Shown here in pieces: positions 33,611 to 45,665 of a stretch of 64,000 bases of DNA. Origin of the DNA: Sebastes aleutianus (taxonomy: Eukaryota > Chordata > Actinopteri > Perciformes > Sebastidae). The translations under genes were made by a program, and so were the position numbers. The stretch spans positions 13,222,960-13,286,959 of the forward strand of contig CAKAKS010000062.1 of the NCBI GenBank assembly GCA_916700875.1, given 5' to 3'. Under the pieces are notes generated by a model. The model was not told where the DNA came from. It did not search any database and saw nothing but the letters and a program-made list of their open reading frames with translations. Each line of letters opens with the position of its first letter. The stretch's first letter is position 1.

Positions 33611-35433
33611 AAACCCTCTTAACATACGTCACACCACAGGAACATCTGGAAGGATAATCTTTAGAATCATTAAAAAAATTGGGGCTTTGCTGACAGTCGT
33701 CGGGAGGCTGGAATCGAAATCCAAAATCTGCTTGATTCTCGTGTAGGGTGTACCCGGCATTAGACCCCGCCCTCTCAGACAGCCCAACACAAATATGGAT
33801 GTACTACTCTCTTCTATTTTTAAATTTTCCATTTTCCTATCCAGAATTCCACAAATAGAAAATTAGAAAAACAACACCAAAATCTTAATTATCGCGTCAT
33901 CCCTTCTCTCTTCCCCGTTACCTGTCATTCTCAAGCTATGCTAATAAAGGCAAAAAAAAGCGCTAAAAATATTTTTTTTTAAAAACTAAAAATATATATT
34001 TTTTTCTTAGTTTTCTTTTTTTAGTTTGAAAATTGAACTGTTACACAGACCCCCACTGTGCTCAAAGACCTCCACATGCTTGCACTACACTTAGGCTGTG
34101 ATAGCAATTACTGGAAATACGTCACACAAGTAGCCACTTGACTGCTAGTAAATACTGGAAGTGTAGATATTGGAGCAGACTCCGTCTCTCCAGACCCAGA
34201 AGTAGGAGATAGATGACCTCCCACGTGCCATTTGATCAGCACTTTCATCCAGAGTGCCTCAGAGTACGACAATAACATGATAGTATAAGAGGCTCAAACA
34301 GCTGGATGGCACTCGCAGCGCTCCAGGGGCCAGAATCAACAATGTATTCACTAAAAATACTATTGTTAGAACACATTTGTGTTTTTCCTGCTTTTAGAGC
34401 AGCAGAAATACTGATCTTGAAAGTTTATCCTTCTGTTATTCACAAGGAACTCAAAAGAGTCCATCAGTATTCAGAGTGAAATCTCTGAATAGAAACACAG
34501 TGTTCACTTTTGTCTTCCTGTGCCAGGGGGATTTTGGTTGAGTCACTCACATGAGCTGTTAAATAATCCCTGCTCCTTCCGTAGCAATTGTAAAAAAAAA
34601 GAGAGAGAGAGATCCAATGGGAGAATAATCTGTACAAAGTGTTCGATTTATTTTCAGCCTTGTTCACTCACAAGATCAGAGCCACGGATAAAAGCTTCTG
34701 GGCCTGAGGGTGACATCTTCATTTGCAATGCACTGTTTCCAACAAGCGATATCATTAATGTTCTGCCCCGGCAGTGCGTCAGAGTATCCAGTGTTAACAA
34801 AGGGACATCGTTGGTTTCGATCAGGGGTGTCCAAACACCTCGTGCCAGTGGCACACATGGAGAAAGAATTATATAGTCCTGGGCCATGAGCTTTTTAATT
34901 TAAGAGAGCAAGTTTTAAGCACTTTGTCCTGCACACTTGAATCATCTTCTGTTGTTGATTTTCTGGAAATTCGTTTAAGATTTGCACAAAATTTGGATGA
35001 AAACTTGACGTTTGTTAAATTCGTTCTGCTTTGGTGAGACTCACCATCTGCAAACGTTTTTCCGTGCTTGGTTATAAATTGAGCCTCCTCATATCTTGCC
35101 CTTGTAGCATTTTCCTGAGCGTAGTTGGTTCTGAAAAACTTGACATTTATGAGCAGACAGGGCCCGCAGTCATACTTTGGACACTACTTCAGATAATCCA
35201 AGTGGAAAATGACACATTTACCATGACATCATGTAAATTCAGTTTTTCTGAGCTAACCAACCAGAACTGGCTTCGCACAGCTCCTCACTATTCATGTTGG
35301 CTGGTGAAAATATGCACATACAGTACATTTGGGTATCTGGAATGCCTACCAACCCAAAACTGTGAAATAAGACAGTAAGTCAAATAGTGAGTTTTTTTGT
35401 GGGCTGCCTTGATCAGAAAACATGTGATTCAAC
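33611..35433 (+). other. Intron of gene 2, mostly unassigned
   Basis: CAGGGGTGTCCAAACACC near 34823 resembles a hAT end. The remaining 1.8 kb has no recognisable exon. Frames at 34520-34876 and 35031-35378 are without motifs and are regarded as chance. Confidence 0.4.
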
Positions 35434-36042
35434 CATGGACCGTGACGTCACACATTGGTTTGTGGACCTCTGTTTTGAAGCCTCGAGTTCGGCATTTTGG
35501 CCGTCGCCATCTTGGTTTTTTGCTGTCGCCATCTTGGTTTATTTTGCAACCAGAAGTGGCACGAGGTGATGGAGCTAATTACAACCAAATACTGAATAAG
35601 ACATTTTTAGGCGACCAAAATGTTACAATTAACTTTCATGTACTGAAAACACACTGTGAAAGGGTTACATTTCTAAGATGAAAACACGGACAACTCCCAG
35701 ACCGGACAACACTGCGGTAGCGACCTGTCAATCACAAGGCAGCCACAGCCTAAAGTATACCCTTCTTTATGGTCTATGTTACTCCAAATTGGACCATAAT
35801 TTACTAAATGAACATCATCTTGTATTGAAGAAAACTTGAAAGTAGCGATTGAGACCATAAACTCATGTTTACAATGTTTACTGAGGTAATGAAAGTGAGA
35901 AGTAGGCTCATTTTCTCATAGACGTCTATACAATCAGACTTCTTTTTGTAACCAGACGAGTTGCCCCCTGCTGGCTGTTAGAAAGAATGCAAGTTTAAGG
36001 CACTTCAGCATTGGCTTCACTTTTCAGACCTAAAGGTTGGCC
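35434..36042 (+). repeat. Family B repeat, near full length
   Basis: Landmarks in order are CATGGACCGTGACGTCAC, GGTTTGTGGACCTCTGTTTT, GCCATCTTGG, AATAAGACATTTTTAGGCGA, GAGACCATAAACTCATG, CCCCCTGCTGGCTGTTAG and AGACCTAAAGGTTG. The same order is seen inverted at 42756-43313 and direct at 49627-50093. The class is unknown and no ORF is conserved. Confidence 0.75.
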
Positions 36043-37369
36043 CCTGAATTTACCTCAAAAATGTTTCTGGCATGTAATGCAGTTTCTTATTACTTATTCA
36101 CAGACATATAAGCTGATACCAATATATCTGTGATAGGCTCAAATCTGCCAATAATATCAGCCAAAGTGATATATTGTTTGTCTGCGCTTTTGTGGATTCA
36201 TCTTATTCCTATTGAATGCTTTTCTTAGCCCATATTTTGTTTCCAGAGTGTATTGACAAGCTGGTCTTGCTCAGGCTGTAACATATGTAGGGATTAGTCT
36301 GTGCACCATCATAGAACAGCCATCTATCATTTCGAAAGCCTTTGTGACATTTACCCTGCTGACCAAATCAAAGCACAGTCAGATATCATGCTCCCACGCT
36401 GTGAGGTAAACACAGCGTGGACATGTGGACATCTCTATGTGTATCAGTATCTTTTTGGTTACACAAGTTTGATTGTGTGTGAATTCCTTTTGTTATTTGC
36501 TCTCATCATACTCATCATGTCATTAGTTGCTCCACTGTGACGAGGCATCATTGGGACAGCGCTTTGACAGCACAACAAACACTCCAGCTCATTTCCAAAA
36601 CAGCATTAATGAAGCCGCTTGCAGCATCCAGCATCAGTGTTTGGTCATCTGTTGTTGTGTTCCAGGCCTCATTTACAAAACCATAAAGTGCTCTGGGTAG
36701 GTTCGGATAATCTGGCGCGAAGCCCAGATAATACGGGTGGACCGCGAGACAAATAAACCCCTGTTCCCATCCGAGCGTCCCCCAAAACCACCACCATTAT
36801 TGTCCAAATTCTTTCGTCTACCGTATCGTCCTGTTTTTTTGATGCTGCATGATCGATTTGATCATCGAGACTCCGGCTGACAGCTGACCGCGGGATGAAC
36901 TCATCATCGGGGTTGGAGTCAAAGGTGACATTGCCTTGGCGTTGGGACATCTGTGTGTTGACCCAATTTGAGTCCTCCGAGGTTGTTTTTCAGTCACATG
37001 ATGTGACAGGGACAATGCAGGCACAGTGTTTTGTGGTAACCCACAATGTTTGGTTTTGATGTCCCGAGCCGATCCCCAGGATTAGAGCCAATTAAGGCGT
37101 CGTTATGGCTCATTAGCCCCCTTTTTTTTTTTTTTTTTTTAAACAAACAAACATTGGATTGGATATGCAATTGCAATTTCTCAAAATAGGGTTGTGAATG
37201 CAATTTGAGTCGTCATTAAATGTATACAAATTAAATTGAATGATTGTATTGGCGGGCTACATGGTATTAACCAAGCGTAATTACATTCCTGTCTTTGTTT
37301 CTGCAAGACAATAATCTAACTAGAAAGCAAGGAATCTCTGTATGTGGGTATGTATGTGTGTCCTTTTCA
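36043..37369 (+). other. Intron of gene 2, partly single-copy
   Basis: 36540-37080 is single-copy and moderately GC-rich, possibly conserved noncoding. There is a T22 run at about 37120. No exon is supported. Confidence 0.4.
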
Positions 37370-37500
37370 TATCTTGAGAACCGTTCATCCGATCTACTTC
37401 ACACTTGGCGGGTGGATTGCTGGTGACCCAAGGACGTGCAGTGTTGAAGTTGGTGCAATTTGGACACATTCAATAGAAACTTTGAACAAACAAGTGACTA
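37370..37500. repeat. Teleost interspersed repeat fragment
   Basis: TCTTGAGAACCGTTCATCCG and CTTCACACTTGGCGGGTGGA are words I recognise from a repeat spread in fish genomes. The class is not determined. Confidence 0.4.
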
Positions 37501-37755
37501 GCGCTCTGTGAAGCAGCGGAGGCATGTCGTCCGCAGCAGGCCTTTTATACTAACGGTACAACCATACTCTTCTCCACTTCCCTGGAGCCGACGAGCGATG
37601 AGCGGTTCTGGTATGCCTTCCGAACGGCCATGCCCCAAACGGGCACTGCACTATTTAGATGAAATACTAGTACAGTACAGTAGGTTGCCAGCTGTCGTCC
37701 CACGTTCTCTTTTCAAATAAGTCAGTCAGAGCAAAGACTCCAAACTTCAACTTCA

Positions 37756-38170
37756 AGGGGTGTAAGAAAAATCGATACACATAAGTATTGCAATGTTGTG
37801 TTTTGCTATACTGTATCGACTCTTCAAAACGCTGTATTGATTTTGAACTATCCTCTTAAAAATATCTGGCCGCTATTCTTTCTTTCGGAGGTTGTAGCAG
37901 GCTCAGTTTTAAAGCTAGAGTGAATCATATGAAACCTAAGGAATCCATTGGTACCAACCATATCATACTTGCATGTCCCGAAGAAGGCTAAATACAAAGT
38001 TACGCTAAATTTTGTCTAGAAAAAATTGGCATGGCCATTTTCAAAGGGGTTCCTTGACCTCTGACCCACGAGTCTCTCCTTTATAGACATGCCCACTTCC
38101 ACTTTATAGTGACTTTTTTTTTTTTACCAAAATTGTATACATAAGGTGTACCCTATTACAGCCCTACTTC
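37756..38170. mobile_element. AGGGGTGTAA-ended repeat with a family C core nested in it
   Basis: It starts AGGGGTGTAAGAAAAATCGA. 37880-38110 then carries the inner part of family C (GGCATGGCCATTTTCAAAGG, AGGAATCCATTGGTACCAAC). An inverted AGGGGTGTAA end lies far away at 41910-41919. Confidence 0.5.
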
Positions 38171-39126
38171 AAAGTAAACTTCCAGTTAGTTATTTCATAT
38201 TTTTCAACTGTACTGGCAATTTACAATTGCAATTATGTTATTCAGTAACAGTTACATGTTAACGATACATCTTTAGCAGCTAACCACTCCACTCTGTTAA
38301 CCAGCTAGTCTCTTACTGTGTCTGTTTGCTGTTTGATTCTGGGCACGTTGTGTACCGTGGGTTTATCAGAGCGTTTTCTGAAAACAGCTGCGGCTGAAAA
38401 TAAGATCGGTGAGAGAGTTAAGAGTGAACCAAAACAGTGTATAGGATATCGTGCTAAAAGACTGAGGTCAATGTCACAAAAGTCAGCATCCTCACCAGCT
38501 GATGATGGTAATGATGTAGAAGACATAGACATAAAGAAGCAGCATTGTTCTTGTATTGCAGTGCAGAGCTTGCCCTAAAAATCTAAGATAAGATGTTCTA
38601 CCATGGCCTTGTTTGGCTGCCTAACTTGCATAATTGTTCATGAACATATTTTCACTGTTAATGTTACAAGAAAAAAGGCTTTTAGGATGAGGACTAACTG
38701 TAAACTTCCCCAAATCCAAGAGATAAGAACAGAGCCACTAACACAACGCGTTCTCTAAACTCTGAAAACGCAATTCAGGTTTGGTTTATCTAAATTATGG
38801 GCCGTGACTGACACCTGATGTGTTGTAACATCGCTGTTGCAGGGACAGCTGTAACCCTGGCTGGAATGTAGGACAACACACTGTGTATAGATTGTAGAAT
38901 AGCAGAGCTAATAAGTGTCTGCCCAAAAGACTGGGTGTAGACTTGCTAAGTGGGTCATTGACCTCTCGAAAAGACAGACAACCGCATGTGATCTGTTACT
39001 GAATAGGATTGTTTCTTCAGAGAGTGGACACTAACAGGAGGTGAAGCGGACATGTGACCAGAGCAGATCGATTTCCTGGGAAATCTGGGAAAAGGGACTT
39101 TCATATTCCTTGGCAACCATTGAACA
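38171..39126 (+). other. Intron of gene 2, unassigned
   Basis: Includes a frame at 38318-38578 (containing SSPADDGNDVEDIDIKKQ), which has no initiator or splice support and lies between transposon pieces. It is left unannotated as a gene. Confidence 0.35.
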
Positions 39127-39224
39127 TATAGAGAGGCAAAGTCCCGCCCCTTCCGGTGGACTACCACGGGACTTATTTTGGAAAAAATATGAACAGTAGT
39201 CAACGGCGAGAGACAAATATTTTA

Positions 39225-39261
<37 letters not shown>

Positions 39262-39742
39262 GTTATTATATATTTGGATTCCATTTGAATTGCACCATGA
39301 ATCACCCATATGATTGTCAATTTAAAAGCTAATTTTACAAGTCAAGAAAGTCACAGTTTGTCGTAGGTCAACCCATTCTCACTCACAACTTGTCAAACAC
39401 CGCCGATTTTGCAGCGCTCCTCAGCATCGGAAACCAACGCACGTAGGTATCCTTTAGTGACAGTTTGTGACGAACCAGGCTTTGAACTAACTCCAATGTA
39501 AACCCACCCACGGCGTTATTCGATGGTCGGAGCAAGTGACGCAGTATTAATGGCGTGAAAGTCTGGTAAGGGCGGGCGGGAGGAAGACTTTCACACAAGA
39601 CTTTCAACCAGGAGCCCGATGTTCGTGTCCCGTGTGAAACTAAAAGTAACATTGACTTATGACAAACATTTGTCTCTCGCCGTTGACTACCTTTCATGGT
39701 CCCATGGTGGTCGACCGGAAGGGGCGGGACTCACATCTCTAT
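39127..39742. mobile_element. Foldback element, family I
   Basis: Left arm 39127-39218 and right arm 39666-39742 are inverted copies (GTCAACGGCGAGAGACAAA against TTGTCTCTCGCCGTTGAC; GTCCCGCCCCTTCCGGTGGA against CGACCGGAAGGGGCGGGAC). The left arm has about 25 extra bases. The loop holds an (ATT)n run at 39226-39270 and blocks shared with 25490-25935. Confidence 0.7.
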
Positions 39743-40404
39743 ATTGTCATTGATATTCAAGATACAAGTTCAAGATTCAGTATACCCCTATAGTCAAAAT
39801 ATTCATGATACATGCATTCCCCCATCATAGTTGCTTAGTGTCCAACAGCTGCTGCGAAGGAAGAAAAATGTTAATTTAAATGTTGTCTCGTAACCAGTAA
39901 GAACAACTCGATGGTGGAGTGATGACATTTAAACCAGAGGTGCCATGCTGCTGATTGGGCCTCTTTTGTTGTGACCGCCAGCTAATCAGTGTATTGCACT
40001 GAATTAATGACTATCACTGCAGGGTTAGGTTACATTTTAATGAATAGGTAAAGAGACTAATATTTGCCTTCAGCTCACTTTTTCAAAATGATAATTGGAA
40101 CTGCAAATGGCATGTCTACGTGGCCTGATATCTTCATTTTAACCATGACAATTTTCTTTCTGCTGGAGACCAACTGAATAAATCTAAATAAGTCAAAAGG
40201 TTAGCTTCTTCCATTTTGGTCTTGCCAGACTGAGACGTTTTGCTGTTGGGTGATGGCACTAATTTGCATGTCCAAGTCCACCAAACTTGAACTTAAAGTG
40301 AAAGGACTGTACAGACTTACTGCCACAAACAATTCTAATTATAATCATAACTTCAGGTGTTACTTGGCACTTCAGTGGAAATCAATGGAACTGGGGTGAC
40401 TTGG
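39743..40404 (+). other. Intron of gene 2, nothing seen
   Basis: About 660 bases without recognised exon or repeat. Confidence 0.5.
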
Positions 40405-40760
40405 GATGTCCTGATGCGATCCTAAGGATCGGTATTGCGGCATATTTAAATGGATCGGTATTGGTATCGGTATCGGCTCTTTGTTGCCAAAGCTCTAAAT
40501 CTGCGTTTAGTGGATGCGTCTAACAGGACCATCTAAGGCCACCTCATCAACAAACACAATTCAAGAGCTCAGATGCGTAGTCTTTTTCAGTCTGTAGATG
40601 CCACTACAAGATAGCCAGAGCCAGCTAGCCACCTGGAATCATGACAATCCTGTAAACTGTGACTTATAATGTAGTAGGGTTGGGCGATATGACGGTATAT
40701 ACTGTGCAATGGTTGTTTTTTCACCATTCTCGCGTGATCTCGTAATATTGCAATATTGCG
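40405..40760. repeat. Two hAT-like terminal fragments
   Basis: GGATCGGTATTGGTATCGGT near 40455 is the GATATCGG-type end, and AGTAGGGTTGGGCGATATGA at 40672 is the start of another teleost hAT-like family. Both are solitary. Confidence 0.45.
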
Positions 40761-41761
40761 AATCCAGCTGCCTTGCAAGGTAATGTGATTTGGGTTGACA
40801 TGAAGAGCGAAGGAGGCTAACCCAACCGACCCAATATGAGGAAGAACTCTGGTTACATGATAACCAGACACAATGTAGTTTATTTTGGCAGTATTTTGTC
40901 AGCTTTTTCAGTTGAAAGATGCATTTTGGTATACTCTTCAATTGAAATTTGTGTGATTTATTTACTGCACTGACTGAAGTCAGGCTGATATGTATTTGTC
41001 CCTGTTCACCTTAGAACTTGTAACTCTGAAATTATTGTTCTCTGGAGCAGGCGCTACAGTATCAATCCACTTTACGAGGGAGGCTACACCCATAGGTGCT
41101 TTCCCAGTGCGCTGTCGTTTTTTCATTCGGAGAAAATTGCTTTCCTTTCCTCGTCATGAAATCTGTATACACGCAGCATCAGCCTCACGTATCCAGCCAG
41201 AAAGCAGACGGTCCGCGAGGTATATTATCACGGGAGTAAAGTAAAGAACAAAACAGAAATTCAACCAACATTAGTCTAACGTAGTTTTAAAATGTTTTTC
41301 CGTATGTTTTCATGTATGAAAAGACCCCAAATAAACACTGTAGGTGGACTACTTGATTACTATAAGCAAATGATTTAAACAGCGTTTGTATAGGAATGAT
41401 TCTGCCCCAAGCTGTTTGATCACTATAAGTTGATCACTGTATTATTGCTCTACCGTTTATATTGAAAATGAGAACGGAAGCAGCAGGTTAAATCACTGTT
41501 CATTTAACTAGAATAAAAGTTGGTGTATTATATTTTTTGTTAAATATTAAACTGCCTTGTATCTTGAGAACTGAAGCAGCGGGTCCTGCAGTTGCACTTT
41601 TTATTATTTTCAAATAAAAGGTGTATGTATTTGCCATTAATTGCCATTTACTTTTTTGAGGAATCCTGACCTGAACTGTCCAGTATCCAGCTATTTGTTT
41701 CATAGTCACACTTATTGAATTTTTGGTGAAAAATGTTACTGTATTGATTTCAAATCATTGA
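40761..41761 (+). other. Intron of gene 2, unassigned
   Basis: About 1 kb. Frames on both strands are short and without motifs. Confidence 0.5.
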
Positions 41762-41830
41762 ATCGTATCGTATCGTATCGTATCGTATCGTATCGTATCG
41801 TATCGTATCGTATCGTATCGTATCGTATCG
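41762..41830. repeat. (CGTAT)n pentanucleotide microsatellite
   Basis: An almost pure 5-bp repeat of about 13 units, each containing one CpG. Immature versions (AATCGTATCGGAA, CCGTATCATATCG) flank it, and the inverted TTACACCCCT end lies at 41910-41919. The tract seems to have grown from the GTATCG-rich terminus of a transposon. Confidence 0.95.
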
Positions 41831-41919
41831 CTCTAGATGAGCCAATTATTGTCCTTTTAATCGTATCGGAACTATGGAAACCGTATCATATCGTTGTAAA
41901 AACGTATCGTTACACCCCT

Positions 41920-42492
41920 ATTACACAGTGCAAAAAGAAAAATGTTCATTAATCCACTTAATTAGATATATCAGCCAGCCCTAGAGATCACAGAAAAGGC
42001 TAGGTGTATGTGTTTATATGGGTGTGTTTTGGGAGATTTGGGGGGAGCATAAAAAAATCTATACCAAGACAGAATACGTTTGGGAACAACTGTGTTAACA
42101 CATCAAAAAAAGAAAAACATCCAAACAGCTTGAACACTTTCCGCTGACATTGTGAAAGTTTATTTCCTTGGCTACACACTCAAGATACTAAAGAAACAGG
42201 AGGAGATGAAGAAAGTGTTACCACTCTACAAACTGTAGTCACTGCCTCGGGCATTTAGAGAGTACCTGCTCCCTTCATGTGTCTATTTCGCTGCAAATCT
42301 TAGGCTGTTGCACTTTGAAATACATTGTAAAGCAAGAATGTTCTACAGTGGTGAATGATGTGGCGCTAGATCTCAGCTGTAAGTCTTGCTGTCTAAAGAA
42401 AAGGGCTGACTGGAGTGGAATAGAAAGTGCTACGGCTCACCCAACCCAGACCATTCAAGAGGATCACTGCCACACTATACCAGATACATACC
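41920..42492 (+). other. Intron of gene 2, nothing seen
   Basis: About 570 bases without recognised exon or repeat. The frame at 42279 runs into the next MITE. Confidence 0.5.
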
Positions 42493-43398
42493 TTAAAGGA
42501 ACAGTGTGTACCATTAGGGGGATATATTGGCAAAAATGGAATATAATATTAATAAGTATGTTTTCTTCAGTGTATTATCACCTGAAAATAAGAATCGTTG
42601 TGTTGTCGTTTCCTTAGTATGTGCTGTCTACACATATGGAGCGGGTCCTCTTCACGAAGCCGGCCGCCATGTTTCTACAGTACCCCCAAACGGACAAACC
42701 AAACACTGGCTCTAGATAGGGACATTCACGTTTTCATGTCGGCCACCGTAGTTCTCAGTGGGCAACTCCAGTGTCTGGCAGAAGTGCCGTAAACTTGCAT
42801 TCTTTCTAATAGCCAGCATGGGGCGACTCCTCTGGTTGCAAAAAGAAGTCTGATTGTATAGAAGTCTATGAGAAAATGACCCTACTTCTCACTTGATTTA
42901 TTACCTCAGTAAACATTGTAAACATGAGTTTATGGTCTCAATCGCTAGTTTCAAGTCTTCTTCAATACAGCATGATGTTCATTTAGTAAATTATGGTGCC
43001 ATTTAGAGTCAAATAGACCATAAAGCAAGGTATGCATTAGTGCGTGGCTACCTTATGATTGACAGGTCGCTGTCCGTGTTTTCGTCTTACAACTTTAACC
43101 CTTTCACAGTGTGTTTTCAGTTCATGAAAGTTAATTAGAACATTTTGGTCGTCTGAAAATGTCTTATTCAGCATTTCGGTTGTACTTAGCTCCATCCTCT
43201 CGTGTCAAAAACCAAGATGACGACGGCTGAACTCGAGGCTTCAAAGCAACAGTCCACAAACCAATGGGTGACGTCATGCTGACTACGTCCACTTCTTATA
43301 TATACAGTCTATGGTGGTAGCACGGGAGACATTTCGGTTCGTTGCAATCTGCAACCTCACCGCTAGATGCCACCAGATCCTACACACTGCACCTTTAA
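42493..43398. mobile_element. Complete TTAA-flanked family A MITE with family B inserted
   Basis: TTAA at 42493-42496 is followed by AGGAACAGTGTGTACC, and CCTACACACTGCACCT is followed by TTAA at 43395-43398. The two ends are imperfect inverted repeats of about 16 bp. Family B sequence in inverted orientation occupies 42756-43313 and splits family A inside its CCACCGTAGTTCTC segment. Family A is therefore older here than family B. TTAA flanks indicate piggyBac-type insertion, by inference. Confidence 0.75.
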
Positions 43399-44223
43399 GG
43401 GCATTTATCTTCATTTGATGTGACTAACTTTAAATTCCCTCATCTAAAGAGGTTCTATCAAATTTGATCCAAGATAATAGATGCGATGCGTTTAACAAAG
43501 AGCCACTGGGAATATGTGGAAGCTTATATAGAGACGACCTGCAATGGTATTGTTCACAAATAATCAGCTTCCATCTCTTTTTTCCTCTACATTTCTTTTA
43601 TTACTTCCTTCCCCTTATCTTTCTCTCTGCTGTTGCCCTTTCCTCCATCCCTCATCATTTCATCTCCCCATCTCTTAAGCTGTTCCTCCTCCGTCACTCC
43701 TTAACCACATCCTCTCTGCCTCCGAAAGTTGTGTAGGATTTGTGTGTGCGTAGGTTGATATATGGAAGTGTGCGTGTGTGTGTGTGTGTGTTACACAAAC
43801 GGGGGAGTTGTTCAGCCTCTGAGTGCCTGCAAAGCAGAGAGTGGTACTTTTTTTTCCCTTTTTGGCAGATTGCACAGGGTTCAGTTTTCATGACTTTCGT
43901 TCGGTTGCTATGCAACCGTAGGAAGACGTTTCCAGCTAATCCATATACATAGCTTTTCACACCTCCACTCTCCCTCCCCATCCTCCCCTGCTTCCCTCTC
44001 CTTGTTATTTTCCGTTCCTTCTCCACTTCTCCCTCTCAATCCTCTTTTTTTTCCTTCAAATGATCTGTTCATACTTCTCTGCCTCTCCTCTCCTGTCATC
44101 CGTCCACCATGCTGTTGCCTCCCTTCCTGCCCTCCTCCCCGTCCTGGTCTTGGCTCAGCTGCTGGCAAAGCTTACGGCATCCAAGGTCACCCATACTGCG
44201 CTCTTAGTCTGACAAGTGGGCTG

Positions 44224-44224
<1 letters not shown>
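43399..44224 (+). other. Pyrimidine-rich intron sequence
   Basis: 43560-43735 and 43950-44160 are C/T-rich on the plus strand. A TG run lies at 43773-43790. CGGTTGCTATGCAACCG (43912-43928) is a perfect palindrome with 7-bp arms. Open frames here follow from the low complexity. Confidence 0.5.
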
Positions 44225-44257
<33 letters not shown>

Positions 44258-44410
44258 TAGTCGGGAGAATTCTGCACATTATAAAGTATGCATGTCCTCA
44301 CCCATACACAAGTACCGTGTGCATACTGTGAATAATAGCTTCAGTGTGTGTTGTTTTGACCTAAGTGAATGTCCTGAATTCTTTTCTGCACTTTTCCTAT
44401 ACGTCACTGC

Positions 44411-44469
<59 letters not shown>

Positions 44470-44470
44470 T
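44225..44470. repeat. Two (TG)n microsatellites
   Basis: About 16 TG units at 44225-44257 and about 25 at 44412-44470 (one TATG interruption). Confidence 0.95.
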
Positions 44471-45199
44471 GAGTGTGTTCTCATGCTGTACATGCCTATG
44501 TGTGTCCTCGGGTGGCCTGCTTGTATAACTGTCCCCGGTGATATAGAAGGCTGTGTGCCGGGTGAAACATGCAGGATCTGCTGTCTGTCTGCAGTCACTG
44601 CACCCAGCAAATATTGACTCTCGTCTATGATACAGGGTAGGGGAGAGATGTGTCAAGATAAAAGAAGGAAATTATTGTGTTAAGCTGCATAAAGCTTCAA
44701 TAATTACTATTAGTTCACTCAGTGTTCAGTTAGTGTGTAAATATATCTGTATGGTATACATTATACTGCCAGCTGTATTAGAAAATAATGTGGTCCAGCA
44801 AGTCAAACAGACAGTAATCATTGCCATATGTATGTGTACATAAGCACAAACTGGTTAGGCTTCACAATGAATGCAATCCAATTAAAAGGAACATTGTGTT
44901 CCAGAAAATATACAGATGGATGAATCAGCTAATTAACTACAAGCAACAACATGTTTAAAAAAATAAATAAAAGCCAAGTAATTCAACTTGTTGAATGGAA
45001 TTCAATGGCATTATATTAACATTCAAGTGGGATAATAAATTATTTTATATTATTATTATTATTATTATTATTGGATATATGTACTTCAACATACATACAC
45101 TCTTTTAGTACTGTTTACATACTATTTTTTGTTAGGAAGTTAAACAGGTTATAATTCCCTCTCTATTATCTATTTTATATTGAGTGACAGTCCTCTCAT
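44471..45199 (+). other. Intron of gene 2, A/T-rich
   Basis: Contains an (ATT)n run at 45044-45072. No exon was recognised. Confidence 0.5.
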
Positions 45200-45665
45200 T
45201 TGTATAATGAGGCAGAAATACATAAAGAAGTGTTTAAAGAAAAGGATACAGAAATAAATGAATTTGGTGAAATAAATAAGGGGTGAAATACAACCGTAAA
45301 ATTGTGCTGAAAGAAATGAAGAAAGAAATGCATAAATACATACAGAAATACACACATTTGAAAATTAATATTAAATAAATAAAAAATAAATGCAAAAATA
45401 AATACACACCTTTAAAAATAAATATAAAATAAATAATAAATGCAAAATTAAAAAAAATGGAAATGTATAAATTAATAAAAATAAATAAAAGGGAAAATTA
45501 AGCTAATTAATTTTTGAGTAAATAAATAAGGGAATTTATACAAAGATAAATAAATAAAGCAAATTAAAACAGAAATATCAATTTATGTTGCATTTTATCA
45601 ATTAATTAATGGCTACATTTCTTTTTTAATATTTTGCTACATTTAATGACATATTTATTTATTTA
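45200..45665. mobile_element. A/T-rich family Q repeat, inverted
   Basis: AAATA/AATAAA-rich DNA ending TTATCAATTAATTAATGGCT and TTTAATGACATATTTATTTA. It is the inverted form of 7838-8280 and resembles 12575-12680. Confidence 0.6.

Noticed and set aside
38318..38578. Frame with an acidic stretch SSPADDGNDVEDIDIKKQ
   Set aside because: Considered as an exon or a hAT remnant, but no acceptor/donor pair and no catalytic block.
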